Shown in pieces: positions 9,875 to 19,967 of a stretch of DNA of 27,959 nucleotides. The position numbers and the translations under genes are program-made. Position 1 is the stretch's first letter, and every line of letters begins with the position of its first letter. This DNA comes from Pleurotus ostreatus/Saccharomyces cerevisiae fusant (taxonomy: Eukaryota > Opisthokonta): the NCBI GenBank assembly GCA_024196135.1, contig JAMQCK010000334.1:1-27959 (forward strand). Direction: 5' to 3'. The notes beneath the pieces were generated by a model that worked only from the letters and a program-made list of their open reading frames with translations, was not told the DNA's origin and did not search any database.

Positions 9875-10589
9875 TCATTTCTTCTGCGTCCACATATGCT
9901 TCTCAGACGTCCCCTCCCCGAGCGCTTCATAAGCCTTGGGGCTCATAAGCTTGCTGCCCTCCGGAGCCGGGATGGTGGTCTCGCGATCGTTGTATCGCCT
10001 GGTGTTCCATCTTCTCCTGCACAGGAGCCACAGAATGAACGCGAGGATGGCAGTCCCGGCTATAGCTGCAGAGGAATCAGCCGGTTACCACAAATCGAGG
10101 GGAAAGCAACGCACAACCGATAACAATCCCTGCGATCGCACCACCGGACAGTTTGTGCTTGTTCGCGTGCGTTTGGTTGTTGCTTGAGACAGAGCAAGCG
10201 GTCGTATATGTGGCATAAGAGGTCGTGGAGGCGGAGACGTCAATTGTGCTGGTCATGACGCAGAGAGAGGAGCTACTGTGGTTGTTGCCGCCAGAGTAAG
10301 GACGTCCGTTACTGTTCGAGTTGGAGTTCGAGCCCGATGCGCCATTGTTGGGGCTTGAGCCCGAGTTTGAGCCTGACGAGCCGCCATCGGAGTCCGAGCT
10401 CGAGCCGCTTCCACTGCTAGAGGTGTCTCCACTGGAGGAGTCCGTCCCGCCACTTCCAGTGCCACCGCTGGTGTCGGTGTGGCCACTGCTGTGCGACGAT
10501 CCGTGTCCGCCGCCACCCTTCGCGTAGGCGCCGGGAAGCGCGGCGAGGAGGATGGGGCTGATCGTGAGCACGGTCGTGAGGGAGTCCAT
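9875..10589 (-). CDS. Ser/Gly-rich single-pass membrane protein with signal peptide
   Basis: Two exons (10589-10118 and 10065-9875; 52-nt intron, GTTGTG...CAG) give 220 aa. The ATG is chosen because it places a standard signal peptide first: MDSLTT, a hydrophobic core VLTISPILLAALPG, then AYA as a likely cleavage site (about residue 23). Residues 24-115 are almost all Ser, Gly, Asn and Asp, a likely O-glycosylated stalk. Two cysteines follow (SSSLCVM... and TTACSVSS). A Gly/Ala-rich membrane helix spans about 149-172 and is split by the intron (GGAIAGIVI|AIAGTAILAFILWLL), with the stop-transfer signal CRRRW. The roughly 45-residue cytosolic tail is charged and ends in WTQKK. The layout resembles fungal cell-surface sensors or mucin-like anchors, but no WSC or other named domain is visible, so the role is open. 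Confidence 0.8.
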
Positions 10590-11195
10590 CGTCGGAGTGG
10601 ATGGCAATGATGGCGGTTGGAGACAAGATGAAAAGCCTCCCGAGAGTTCGAAGCAAGATGAGTTTGAGGCGTTGACGGCACGTTTCTTATGGCGTTAAAG
10701 CGCGCGCGTTGTCTGCTAGGTCCCGCTCGGCGCGCAAACATTCCCGGATCGGATCAGCTGTCCATGTCAGGAACGCGGAAGTCCGGAGGCCATATACGGG
10801 TGCAGAAGGGAGGAGGCGCTGCACGCTTGGCGCCTGAAGGTACCAGATAAACGAGTCGAAAGCCAGCAAGGAACAAAGAAACAGCAGAGGTCGAAGAACG
10901 GCGCAGCAGATCAAATCGACATTGGTAGGTGATCGGCGGGACGGGCCGAACTCGCTGACTTGCCACGCGCCATCAAAATACGATCACTTGATTCCTACGC
11001 GCTTGTCATTGACCACGTCCGTCTCGGCCAGCGAAACCTTACACTGCACTTTTGACGACTGCGACGACCCCGACTCACGAATCCTCATTGCTCTTATACC
11101 AAGTTATCTTCTTTCCGTGCTCAGGAGCACGTTCATGCTAAGAACCACTTCTACACCGCTCTATTGACCGACAACCAGCACTTCATTGACGTACA
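10590..11195. promoter_or_regulatory. Divergent promoter region between the Ser/Gly-rich membrane protein and the coiled-coil protein
   Basis: About 606 bp separate two outward-facing start codons. A weak TATA-like TCTTATACCA lies near 11091-11100, about 100 nt before the ATG at 11196. I see no domain-bearing open frame. Confidence 0.45.
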
Positions 11196-13489
11196 ATGGA
11201 TCCCGGGACCTCCCCACGAATGCAGAGCGAATACACTGCGCCCGACTCCCCTTCAACCGCCTCCATGAGCGAGTCCAACCGCACGAGGTCCTCCGATGGC
11301 TCAACGCGCGAGAGCAGCAAGACGTCGCGCCGGAGCCACAAAGACAGGTCGAGTCGCGAGATTGCGGCGCGCATGATCGTCCTGCATGAGCGCGAGAACG
11401 TGAAGGACATGGAACGACTGCTGCGGCAGATGACGGAGCAGTGCCACGCCGAGAAGCGACGCGCGGACAATGCTGAACGTGATATTGTCGAGGTGCTGAC
11501 GCGCTTGCGCACGGTGAACGACGAGAAGCTCGCTGCGATACGAGATGCGGAAAAGGCGAAGAGGGAGCTATCGTGCGTTGCTATACTTTCCGTAACCTTA
11601 CTTAGCTGACCCAACGCAGACTGTACCAGATACAATTGGAGAAAGCCGCATTCGAGATCAAGCGCGCACAGGAGACCGTCAACGCCGTAGACGCCCAGCG
11701 GGTCCGAGCCGAGGAAGAGGCCGCGCGCGCTCGATCTACCGCACGGCGCCTGAACGAAGAGCGCCTCATCGAGGTCGCCAGAGAAGAAGGTCGCCGTATC
11801 GGTATCCTCGAAGGCCTGCAGCGCGGGCGAGAGTTCTCGTACGGCCGGCGCTACATCTCGTCAGTTCCCGCCACGACAACCACAGAGGACCTCTATGATG
11901 ATGAGGAGAGCATCGCCTCGCGGCGCGATTACGCCCGCGCTACCAGAGAGGGCATGAACGAGCGCCGGCGCTCGTCTGATGCCGAGAGCGAGGACGCCGT
12001 CCCCACACCTCCCCAACCCATGGAACCCGTCCCCGAACCCCCAGTGCCTGAGCCGACCCCCGCCCCGCCTCCGCGCCCGCCATCGACTGCGCCGTCCGCA
12101 CTCACTGGCATCCCTGGCTTCATGTCTCCTGGACCATCGCACGTACCTCCGCCCGACAACTTCATCCCCATGATGTCTGAAGACGGTGGTATCAGCCTCC
12201 CGCCGCCACATGAATTCCACCAGCAGCAAACACCGCAGGCCATGGCCGAACCCCCGCTTCCACCTGCAGAGGGACAGCAGACGCCTGGACCTGAGCGTCG
12301 CAGGCGCCGCCATCATTACTCCTACCGCCAGTCAAGCCCGGAGTCGCTATCGACGACGCTTTCTCATCTGGATATGGTCAAAGAGCCTGATCAGAATGTC
12401 ATGTCGACGCCCATGAGCGCGATTGCAGAGGTGCGCAGTGCGGGTCCGAGTCCCAATCCGACACCGGGCCCGACGGATATGGGGCCTGGGAGGTCGACGC
12501 CGGCGTATACTCCCTCGCGCCCAAGGTCAGCGATATACAGGCGTCCTTCCACCTCGAGCAGCGAGTCGTCACGGCCGCCGCCCAGACGACCTGCCTTGTC
12601 GCAATCTGCGACGAGTGGGACGAGTGTACCAGATATCACGATACAGCCACCGGTAAGCGCATAATTGCTGATTTCAATTCGTTCGCTCACCTCTAATCTG
12701 CAGTCTCGCTCGGAAACGTCGCAAGAGGATGGCGGCGACGTCGGGCAGGAGGACATGCTCACACCAACTGACGCGGAGCAACCACCGCTCGTAGTCCCGC
12801 CGCCGGAGATGGAGACGATTGCAGCGGAAATCGACGAGCTTCCGCCTGGCTTCGTCCCTGCAGGCTTCACCCCCGCCGCCAAGGCATCGCCCCTACCCGG
12901 CTCGAACCCCATGCCGACCCCGCGCTCGATGCCACCGCACTCACCCCGCGGCGTACCCTCGCCCATGGCAGGCGGGATCCCCACACCAATGTCGATGCCC
13001 CAGCCCGGCCAGCCACGAATCTACGCCGACGGGCCGTACGGCAACGAAGGGCCGTCCTACATCGATGGCCCCGCGTATGGAGAAGCGCCCGGCTACGCAG
13101 AAGGCCCCGCGGTTATCCCGCCGCCCCTCGACGACGAGGCGATCGACTCGGGCATGGAGAGCGACGACGGCACGCTCACCACGCCGCCCCAGAAGGCTCG
13201 CCCGCTCAACGGCTCGCGCAAGGGTACGCCATCGGTCTCGGGCTCGCGCAGGGGCACGCCCTCCCGAGCACCGTCGGTGGCGAGTACGGTACGAAGGGCG
13301 GCGGGGGTGCCGTTGCCGGGTTCGGGGATGACTGCGGCTGGGGTACCGTTGCCGCCCTCTGGCGTAACCGCTGCGGGTGTGCCTCTGCCACCATCTGGGA
13401 TGACGGCTGCTGGGGTACCGCTGCCGCCTACGCCGGCGTCGACGGTGCGGACGACGAAGTCGAAGTCACGCTATAGCAGCAGAGGGTGA
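11196..13489 (+). CDS. Hypothetical coiled-coil and proline-rich protein
   Basis: I do not recognise a named family. Three exons (11196-11572, 11620-12652, 12704-13489) with matching phases encode 731 aa. The first 55 residues are Ser/Thr/Arg-rich. From about residue 55 to 210 a long charged helix with heptad spacing follows (MIVLHERENVKDMERLLRQM, then LYQIQLEKAAFEIKRAQETV, and EEEAARARSTARRLNEERL), a strong coiled coil. It ends in EEGRRIGILEGLQRGREF. The remainder is disordered and Pro-rich, with runs of PEPPVPEPTPAPPP, GSRKGTPS/GSRRGTPS units and, near the C-terminus, a 12-residue repeat based on AGVPLPPSGMTA. The tail is basic (KSKSRYSSRG). No membrane segment or signal peptide is present. 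Architecture alone suggests a cytoskeletal or cortical scaffold with many S/T-P phosphorylation sites; that is inference. Confidence 0.75.
13301..13429 (+). repeat. In-frame 36-bp tandem repeat in the coiled-coil protein gene
   Basis: Units start at 13301, 13337 and 13373, with a partial fourth at 13409-13429. Each codes for AGVPLP[PG]SG[MV]TA. Codon choice differs between units while the protein repeat is kept, so the array is not a very recent duplication. Confidence 0.85.
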
Positions 13490-13825
13490 AGCGGGTTGCT
13501 TCTTGGTTGTTGATCGACTTGAACCACAACTTGCGTCGGGGATGGCTCCTGTATGAACGTTACATAGGCTCCACGCTTGATTTGCCCATGTTTCTTGGTT
13601 GAGATCTCATTTGTACCATGTAGATAGCATCCTCGTGGCAATCATGGAGAGGCGGGTCCTCCGAGTAAAGACTGACATGCGGACGAGATGGAAAGCTTGC
13701 ATCAAGCGTAGCCCTTTCCTACATTCTGGTCAACGTCTTCTTGAGCGATTGAGCGGACAGAATATGCTTCACATAGGTATCGTATTGAGCTAAACAAACA
13801 AGCTTCCGGAATAAATATGTCCCAA
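13490..13825. other. Short convergent intergenic region
   Basis: This is the 336 bp between two converging stop codons. It should contain both 3' ends. I see no separate feature. Confidence 0.5.
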
Positions 13826-16021
13826 TCAGACCACCCAATACCAGACCTTCCAAAAATACCTCAACCGACCTGACTCTAACCGTCGGTCTCGCTTCTCGTC
13901 GGCGGTCCTCTCCTCCTCCTCTTCGTCGTACTGATCGCGCTGAAGGTCGACAGTCTTCGTGTCGACGAGATCGGAGTACCATATGCGGTGGCGAGGGCGA
14001 GCTGATCAAGAGGTCAGACCTTGTTTTTTGGAGACAGTATGGAGGGCACGTACACTCTCCCTCGGCAATGTCTGCACCTAATCGTGCCGGGTCCAAAGGA
14101 TCCGGTCGGCGGATGAGCATGTACAGGATGAACATGCCAATCATGACGAAGATCTCGAGGTACATGGAGAAGAAGTCGACCGTGCTGAAATGTGGGATAA
14201 CGGACGACCAGCCTTGCACTAGCGACAAGTGTTCAGCGAGCAGGCGAAGTTGCAGTCTGAAGTTATACTCACCGATGATGAGGAACGCCACTGCAATGAT
14301 CACGAAGTAGTGTCCCCAATGCCGCGTCCATGCGGGGTGGAACTTGAGCTCTTCCAGTTTGCGGCCCTGCTTCTGCCATGCTTTACGGAAGCGCCAGGAC
14401 GCGAGACCGATGGACAACCAAGCGAGCTACGTTCGCGAGCTTTAGCATCTATAACTTCAGTCGAAAAAGCAAGGCCGCGCACCTGGTTCGACACTCCGAT
14501 GATATTCTGTATCCATCCCCACAACTCACCGCTTCCGACGAAGCTACTGCCGAAGCACAACGCGCTGATACTGCTCGTGAGCAAGAGCGCGGGAAGCGGG
14601 ACACCCTGGCGGGTCGTCCATCCCAAGAATCGAGGCGCTTGGCGAGGTTCGACAGTCGCGAGACCTGATTTCGATTAACGATAAATTCTGGGGCACGGTC
14701 TGAAGGACAACGCACCATACAAAACACGCGTGCCAGCGAAGAGCGCATGGTTGCCCGCAGAGAGTACGGATGTGAGGATGACAGCGTTGATGAATGACGC
14801 GGCAGCGTCTAAGGGGTATGAGAGGGGTCCATGCACCGTGTAGAATCATCACTGACGAGATCCTGCCTGCTTGAAGACGATGGTGAAGGGTGACGTTGCT
14901 GCCTCCCGGTTGGACAAATTCGGATAATTCCAAGGGACTAAGATTGTTATTGGCGGCATGTCTTGGCTGAACAACTTCGAGACGTACCATTCAACCCGAT
15001 CAAGAGGATACTGAGGATGTAGAACAACATAATTCTGATGATAGCTCGATCAGGCTGTGATGAAGGCTGCGCGAATAGGATAGCGTACCTCCAGAAGACG
15101 AACTTAACCACCCTCGGCATGTTCTTGGAGGGGTTCTTCGTCTCTCCTGCGGTGATACCAAGGGACTCAGTCCCGCCATATGCAAAGCTTGCAGTAACGA
15201 AGACTTTTGCGAAGCCTCCAAAACCACCAACGAAGGGGGCTCCGGGGATGTGCCAATTGTGACCGCCGATGTAATGGTGGTCTGTATTGACGCCGACGTT
15301 CACGAGGATACCAAGGATGATGAAGACGATGATGGTGAGTACTTTGAGGAGCGACAGCCAGTACTCTATTGCAATGGTCAGTCACCGAGGAGAAGTGGCT
15401 ACTCTGGCACGCACCTAGCTCGCCGTAAGCTTTGACATTGATTGAGTTCGTGGTGACGAGGAATACCCAGAAGACCAGACTAGCAATCCATGCACGCTCG
15501 ACGCCCCAGAATTGCAAGACGAGCTGTGCAGCGGTGAGATCTCCCGCCATGCTGACCGCGTCATTGAACCAGTAATTCCATGAGAGGGCGAAACCGTATG
15601 AGGGGGAGAAGAAGCGTGTCGCATACGCAGTGAAGGAGCCGGCGACGGGGTACTGCGTCGCCATTTCACCCAGCAGCAGGAGGGTGACATAGATGATGAA
15701 GCCAACGATGGCATAGGCAATGAGGATAGAGGCAGGTCCGCCCTCTGCGAGGGACTTTCCAGTACCTGGGGAACGCTGCGTAAGTGGGGGAGCATGGGGC
15801 AAACGGGCTCAACACGCACCTAGGAAAAGACCTGTCCCAATCGTCCCCGAGATGGCGATCATCTGCACCTGGCGCGCGCTGAGGCCGCGGTGCAGCCTCC
15901 CCGTAGGCGGCGCTTCGCGCGGAGCGTCCGACGCCGCGCCACTGCTGCTGGATGAGTCGCTGAGCAAGGGCGACATCTCTGAAGGTTCTCCGCGAGCTTG
16001 GGGTCCGTGTGCTACTGGCAT
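13826..16021 (-). CDS. Amino-acid permease (fungal YAT-type APC transporter)
   Basis: This is a plasma-membrane proton/amino-acid symporter of the fungal amino-acid permease family. Ten exons (16021-15820, 15765-15415, 15365-15089, 15034-14988, 14937-14857, 14808-14716, 14664-14483, 14426-14273, 14218-14054, 14001-13826) have phases that close to 575 aa, with introns of about 45-56 nt. The N-terminal tail is Ser-rich and cytosolic. The first membrane helix carries the family signature MIAISGTIGTGLFLGTGKSL (about 54-73), the substrate-binding loop. Later markers are GEMATQYPVAGSFTAYATRF, FALSWNYWFNDAVSMAGDLT, AYGGTESLGITAGETKNPSK, the SFINAVILTSVLSAGNHALF block, and FLGWTTRQGVPLPALL. About 12 helices are expected. 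The charged C-terminal tail (QYDEEEEERTADEK) is a usual site for ubiquitin-driven turnover. Substrate range cannot be fixed. Family members of 500-600 aa match this length. Confidence 0.93.
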
Positions 16022-16635
16022 TGCGGACGTTTATGTTGGTGAGAGCGCCGCCGCGGCATCTAGAGCGGTGATGAGCAATCGGGACATGTGTCCCTCGCCA
16101 TCGTGCTCAATGTCCAGCGATGGCGCCATCGACGGCTGCGACTGAGTCACATGCGGCTCGGAACTTGGTTTCAACTTCCACTCTGCCTTTGTCGCCTCCA
16201 TCGTCTACGTCTTTCAGCCTCTCTACGCTCAACAAGCAGTATCTCCCTTGAATATCTCTCGACCTCGGTCTACTTCTCGACTCTTCTTTTGGCGCCTCCT
16301 GGGCAAACACCGAGTAGGAAATGAGGAAACGACTCAATTGCAGGACCCACCCGTGTCTGCTCCAGCCTACTGCGATCCTCCCACGTTAGCAGGTGTACTA
16401 GAGGCGCCAAGTCTAGTGTAATGCCCCTTGTCGACACCGTCATGCAAGGCTAGGACTGCCTGGTCAGGAAAGGCATCGCTCAAATATCTTGGATTGGAAA
16501 CTTGGCTGGCGTGCACGCAAGGTGGCACTATAAAAACCTCAGGCACTTCCCCGCCTCCACCTGGTGGGTTTTTATTATGGCCCTGACGCAGCTCGGTGCA
16601 GCGGTGGATGAACCGTATGGAACCCTGCCTCGGCG

Positions 16636-17561
16636 GTGGCCACAAGAACTTTCGACGTTTGCTGCCGCGGAAGTCGATCAATCTCACCTTCAATATTCGC
16701 GCATCACCAATGGACCCATGCTCTACGTCCTGCAGGAAGATCACGAGTACATCCAAACGACAACATCTTCCTCGTTCTCGTCTATCTTTTCTGGCAGCTA
16801 CGGCTGTTTCTTCACTGGCCTGGAAGACAGGAATCTTGGATCTCTAGAGGTGCTTTGCGTCGGTAGTCAAGGCGTTGATGCCTATTGCAGTTGCTTATTC
16901 CAATGACATTGCACCGCACGACACGTTACATGATCTCGATGTCGCTATGAATCGGCAGGAATCAACGCTCCCCACCCATACACAGTGGGGTCTTGATGTT
17001 ATGAGAGCAGGTGCGTAGAGTCTACTGGACGCGAGGTGAAGCATCGAGTTCATGGCGATCAATCGACATAGCTGATGCCTCAATAGCGCCACGTCGGAGC
17101 TCTCTAACCTCGTTTCACAACTGCGCAAGGTTCGTTCGAGAGGGACAACCTCGCCTGGGCATCAGTATCATCTTCAGACGATCAACAGCCTCAAGTTCAC
17201 GCTCAACCTTGGCTGATTCATGGGCCTCCCATGACATGCGAGGCCATCTCATCTCGCGGAGTCCGAGCTACCGTCTATATTCTCGATCCCGTCGAATCAC
17301 CACTATCGCATCCGCTCACGGCCTGAACCATGCTCTCTATACTCTTGGACTCCTGCCCTTTGTTCTGGTGACCTCTGCGACGACGTTCGCCCCTGCCATG
17401 TGCGTCCGAATCCCGGGAGCCTTTCATTGACCTCGAACTTCCGCTGATTGATTGCCATTGTCTAGAGCGATGGGCTGGCGATGGCATCGTCGAAGAAGCG
17501 TCAGATGGGACCCTGGAAGTCCAATTCGACTCTGCCTAAACTTCTGTCAGATGGGAGGTAG
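16636..17561 (+). other. Exon-like fragments: possible unresolved spliced gene or gene remnant
   Basis: Several pieces look coding but do not join cleanly. An exon 16891-17010 (NDIAPHDTLHDLDVAMNRQE..., ending DVMRAG) is flanked by a good acceptor (TATTGCAG) and donor (GTGCGT). A frame opening near 17087 reads ATSELSNLVSQLRK and on through HQYHLQTINSLK. A plausible 49-nt intron with a CTGATTC branch site would then lead into PSHLAESELPSIFS.... Next comes a strong intron, GTGCGT...CTGATTGATTGCCATTGTCTAG (17400-17464), and a last exon, SDGLAMASSKKRQMGPWKS..., stopping at 17561. The phase between the first and second piece fails under every splice choice I tried. The upstream candidate exon (16636-16850) is open in more than one frame. 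It may be an unrecognised gene with an intron I missed, or a decayed one. No family is recognised. Confidence 0.25.
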
Positions 17562-18127
17562 GTAGATGATGTACCACCATCTGCTGGCGCCAGAGGCGCC
17601 TATCGATGTCGTGAAGCGCCTCCCACGTCGCGGTTCTCTATGTTGCGCTTCTCCCTGCAGAAGAGATATGGTCTATCGACTGAGCTCGGAAGGGTCTCGC
17701 ATGTACGGCTAAGAGTAGGTTGAGCGTCGAACCTGGCGCAGAACCTTGACGGACAAGTCGGATTGTGGCGCCGAGGCCAAACATGGGCGCCCGTCATACC
17801 GGCCTTGTGCGGTCAGCTGTGGGCCTCAGGTAGTGCTCCGCCACCCTCTCCCCACGCGTACCGTGCCTATCAAGGTCGTATACACGAACACGAGTTCCGG
17901 CGAGGGCGCGACTCCCGCATCCTGCCCTTTGTTCAGCCCACTCTATGTGGGGACTACGCCCTTCCCATTCAGTCGCTTCGCCGGCCATGGACCAGCCTCA
18001 CCAGGGACATCAGCCGCCGCATGTGCGCTTGTCAGAGGTGATGGGGGCCATCGGACGCATATAGCGTGGGGAGATCCCCGGGCGATGCGCGACCCCGCCG
18101 GGTTCGTGGATTCGCACGTCGTCATGG

Positions 18128-18137
18128 GATATATACG
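18128..18137 (+). promoter_or_regulatory. Probable TATA box of the seven-helix protein gene
   Basis: GATATATACG at this position lies about 60 nt before the start codon at 18194, a suitable core-promoter spacing for a fungal gene with a short leader. The ATG itself has a near-ideal initiation context (CGCCACCATGG). Confidence 0.5.
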
Positions 18138-18193
18138 CCGGGCCGTGTGGAAGGGACACCAAGCGCCCTGCACTGCACACGCCCGTCGCCACC

Positions 18194-19606
18194 ATGGTCC
18201 TCACGCACTCGAGAGCAGAGCTCATCGGGACGGTGGTTGAGACGATGTTATATGGTGAGTAGCGCGTCGTTATCGATGGGTGAGACGGACTTGAAGTGCT
18301 AACAGTATGCTTACAGGGATCTACTTCGTCCTCTTCGTCCGCTGCCTAGAGGTCATCCGGCAGCGACATGTAGAGGGGAAGTTGACGGTTTTCCTGCTCA
18401 CAACTTCATTGCTTCTCTTCGCCCTCATTACGATTGTGAGTGACGCCTTCGAACAATTCACTCCACGGCTAACGAGGGCTTCGTCCTTCACAGCACATGT
18501 GCATATCGACCTGGCGTAACTTGGATGCCTTCACCGGTCCTCATTCAGAGGTCATGCCGAACGCAGCAGAAATCTTCTTCGCAAAACACGTTTTCGACCA
18601 CATCGACCGCCTGAAGAATGCCCTGTACGTTGTGATTACCTGGATATCGGACTTGTTTCTGGTACGTAGCTGTTCAAAGATTTCAGGTCCACCAGAGACT
18701 GATACGCTCGTAGCTGTACCGTTGTTACATGGTCTACGAGCGACAATGGCAGTGGGTATCGTTCCCAGTCGCGATATTTCTGGGCGACTTTGGTAAGTCA
18801 TGCCAACGACTTGAGGTATTTCTTCGAAGCTTACCTCTTCGTCGCATAGGCTTTGGGATTTATGGCATCTATTTGCTGTGCACGCAGGGGGACGTGCCGG
18901 ACCTGATCAAGAGCCAGATCGTCGACCGCATCAAGTACTTCTACTTAATCACCATGATCCTGAACATCGTATGCACAGGTACGTCTCTGCTCCGATTCCT
19001 TGCTCTTTGATGACCGGACTGACGCTCTTCGTCCAGTCATGATCGCGTCGAAGATCGTCTTCATTCAACGCCGGACAACGCGCGCAGGAATCGCGGATGC
19101 CGTGCGCACGCTCAATACCACAGTGGTCATCATCATCGAGTCCGCGGCTCTGTACTCTGTCGCTCTGGTCGTCCTCATCATATTCGCGGCCGAGCATAGC
19201 GGAGGGATGTACACGCTTTTGCAGCTGATGCCCAGTATCATCGTGCGTTGGTCCGTTCGATGGCGGGTCAATCCTGCTGACTATCACTGATCTATAGGGC
19301 ATTGTCTTCTCACTTATCATTGTGCGCGTCGGTGGCGGGAGAGACCAGGCAACGCGTTACACCGTGTCGAAGCCCAGCAGCGGCACCATCGGCAGTTCTC
19401 GCCTCGATAAATTCTCAGCGAGGCGCGGCGCACCCACGGTAACTACGACTACCACGACAACATACGAGGAATCCGCTGGTCTCCCCTCCATCCCTCATGG
19501 TCGCGGCGGTGGCATCAGCATCGCACTGCACGAGCGTTCGACATCCTCTTACCTGGACAGCGACCTAGAGCGAGCAGATTCGCGAGACAAGGCCGAACTT
19601 CCTTGA
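18194..19606 (+). CDS. Seven-transmembrane-helix protein of a type common in Agaricomycetes
   Basis: Seven exons (18194-18254, 18317-18435, 18494-18661, 18714-18792, 18850-18978, 19037-19242, 19298-19606) join with matching phases to 356 aa. Seven hydrophobic helices can be drawn at about residues 10-29, 43-63, 100-118, 128-152, 170-192, 212-236 and 243-264. Short charged loops and a cytosolic tail of about 90 residues rich in Ser, Thr and Arg follow (with a TTTTTTTYEES run). The motif DLFLLYRCYMVY at the end of helix 3 is a hallmark of a large, functionally uncharacterised membrane-protein group in Agaricomycetes. The topology is receptor-like, but I see no signature of the Ste3 pheromone receptors or of a known class of G-protein-coupled receptors. 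A sensor role is only a guess. RAD50 follows in the same direction 361 bp downstream. Confidence 0.85.
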
Positions 19607-19967
19607 GTTGTGAAGAGCTTTATAACAGGCTGCGACTATTCCTGGCTGTGTGTACCGCTATCTATGGTGGTGGGCTGGTCGCTGTGCGATAATTTATTCT
19701 CGTGGAAGCTAATTAGTTTGTAGCATGCTATGTACCAACTAGTCAATTGTAGCACCAATGTATGTCACTCCTTCGAAACTGCGCCCGTTTGTAAGCCAGG
19801 GTCGCGTCTTTGCTCCTTGTATTTCGTGGCAACTCCAAGGTTCCAAAAGTTGAACAATAGCAGTCACAGTGATCACGAGCTGTGACGCTACGCGCGCGCG
19901 TGCCACGGCGCGTCTAATTTGACTCTTACCGCCACCGGAGCCGGGCGCTTACTTGGCTTCTGCCATC
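19607..19967 (+). promoter_or_regulatory. Intergenic region and RAD50 promoter
   Basis: These 361 bp separate the stop of the seven-helix gene from the RAD50 start. The left half is AT-richer and should carry the upstream 3' end. The right part holds an alternating CG tract with ACGCG/CGCGT cores (19889-19913). No TATA box is evident. Confidence 0.5.
19889..19913. promoter_or_regulatory. Cluster of ACGCG/CGCGT cores (MCB-like) before RAD50
   Basis: The sequence TACGCGCGCGCGTGCC, followed by GGCGCGT, contains ACGCG at 19890-19894 and CGCGT at 19897-19901 and 19909-19913, within 80 nt of the start codon. ACGCGT-type cores are bound in yeasts by the MBF cell-cycle factor at replication and repair genes. 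None of these is a perfect ACGCGT hexamer, so function is inferred. Confidence 0.35.

Larger units (their letters stand above)
16022..18193. other. Long intergenic stretch without a confident gene
   Basis: About 2.2 kb separates the permease start from the seven-helix protein start, the longest gap in the window. The ends must hold two divergent promoters. The middle (16.5-17.6 kb) has exon-like fragments described separately. From 17562 to 18120 I see nothing I can support as coding. Confidence 0.5.

Noticed and set aside
12391..12984. 197-aa open frame on the minus strand
   Set aside because: It is antisense to the proline-rich gene and crosses its second intron; Gly/Ser composition is the complement of Pro-rich codons.
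16367..16756. 129-aa minus-strand open frame
   Set aside because: It looks mildly protein-like, but it has no domain, and a plus-strand reading of the same block is equally open, so neither can be called.
17585..17597. GGCGCC...GGCGCC inverted repeat
   Set aside because: The arms are only 6 bp in GC-rich DNA, with no further structure or mobile-element context.
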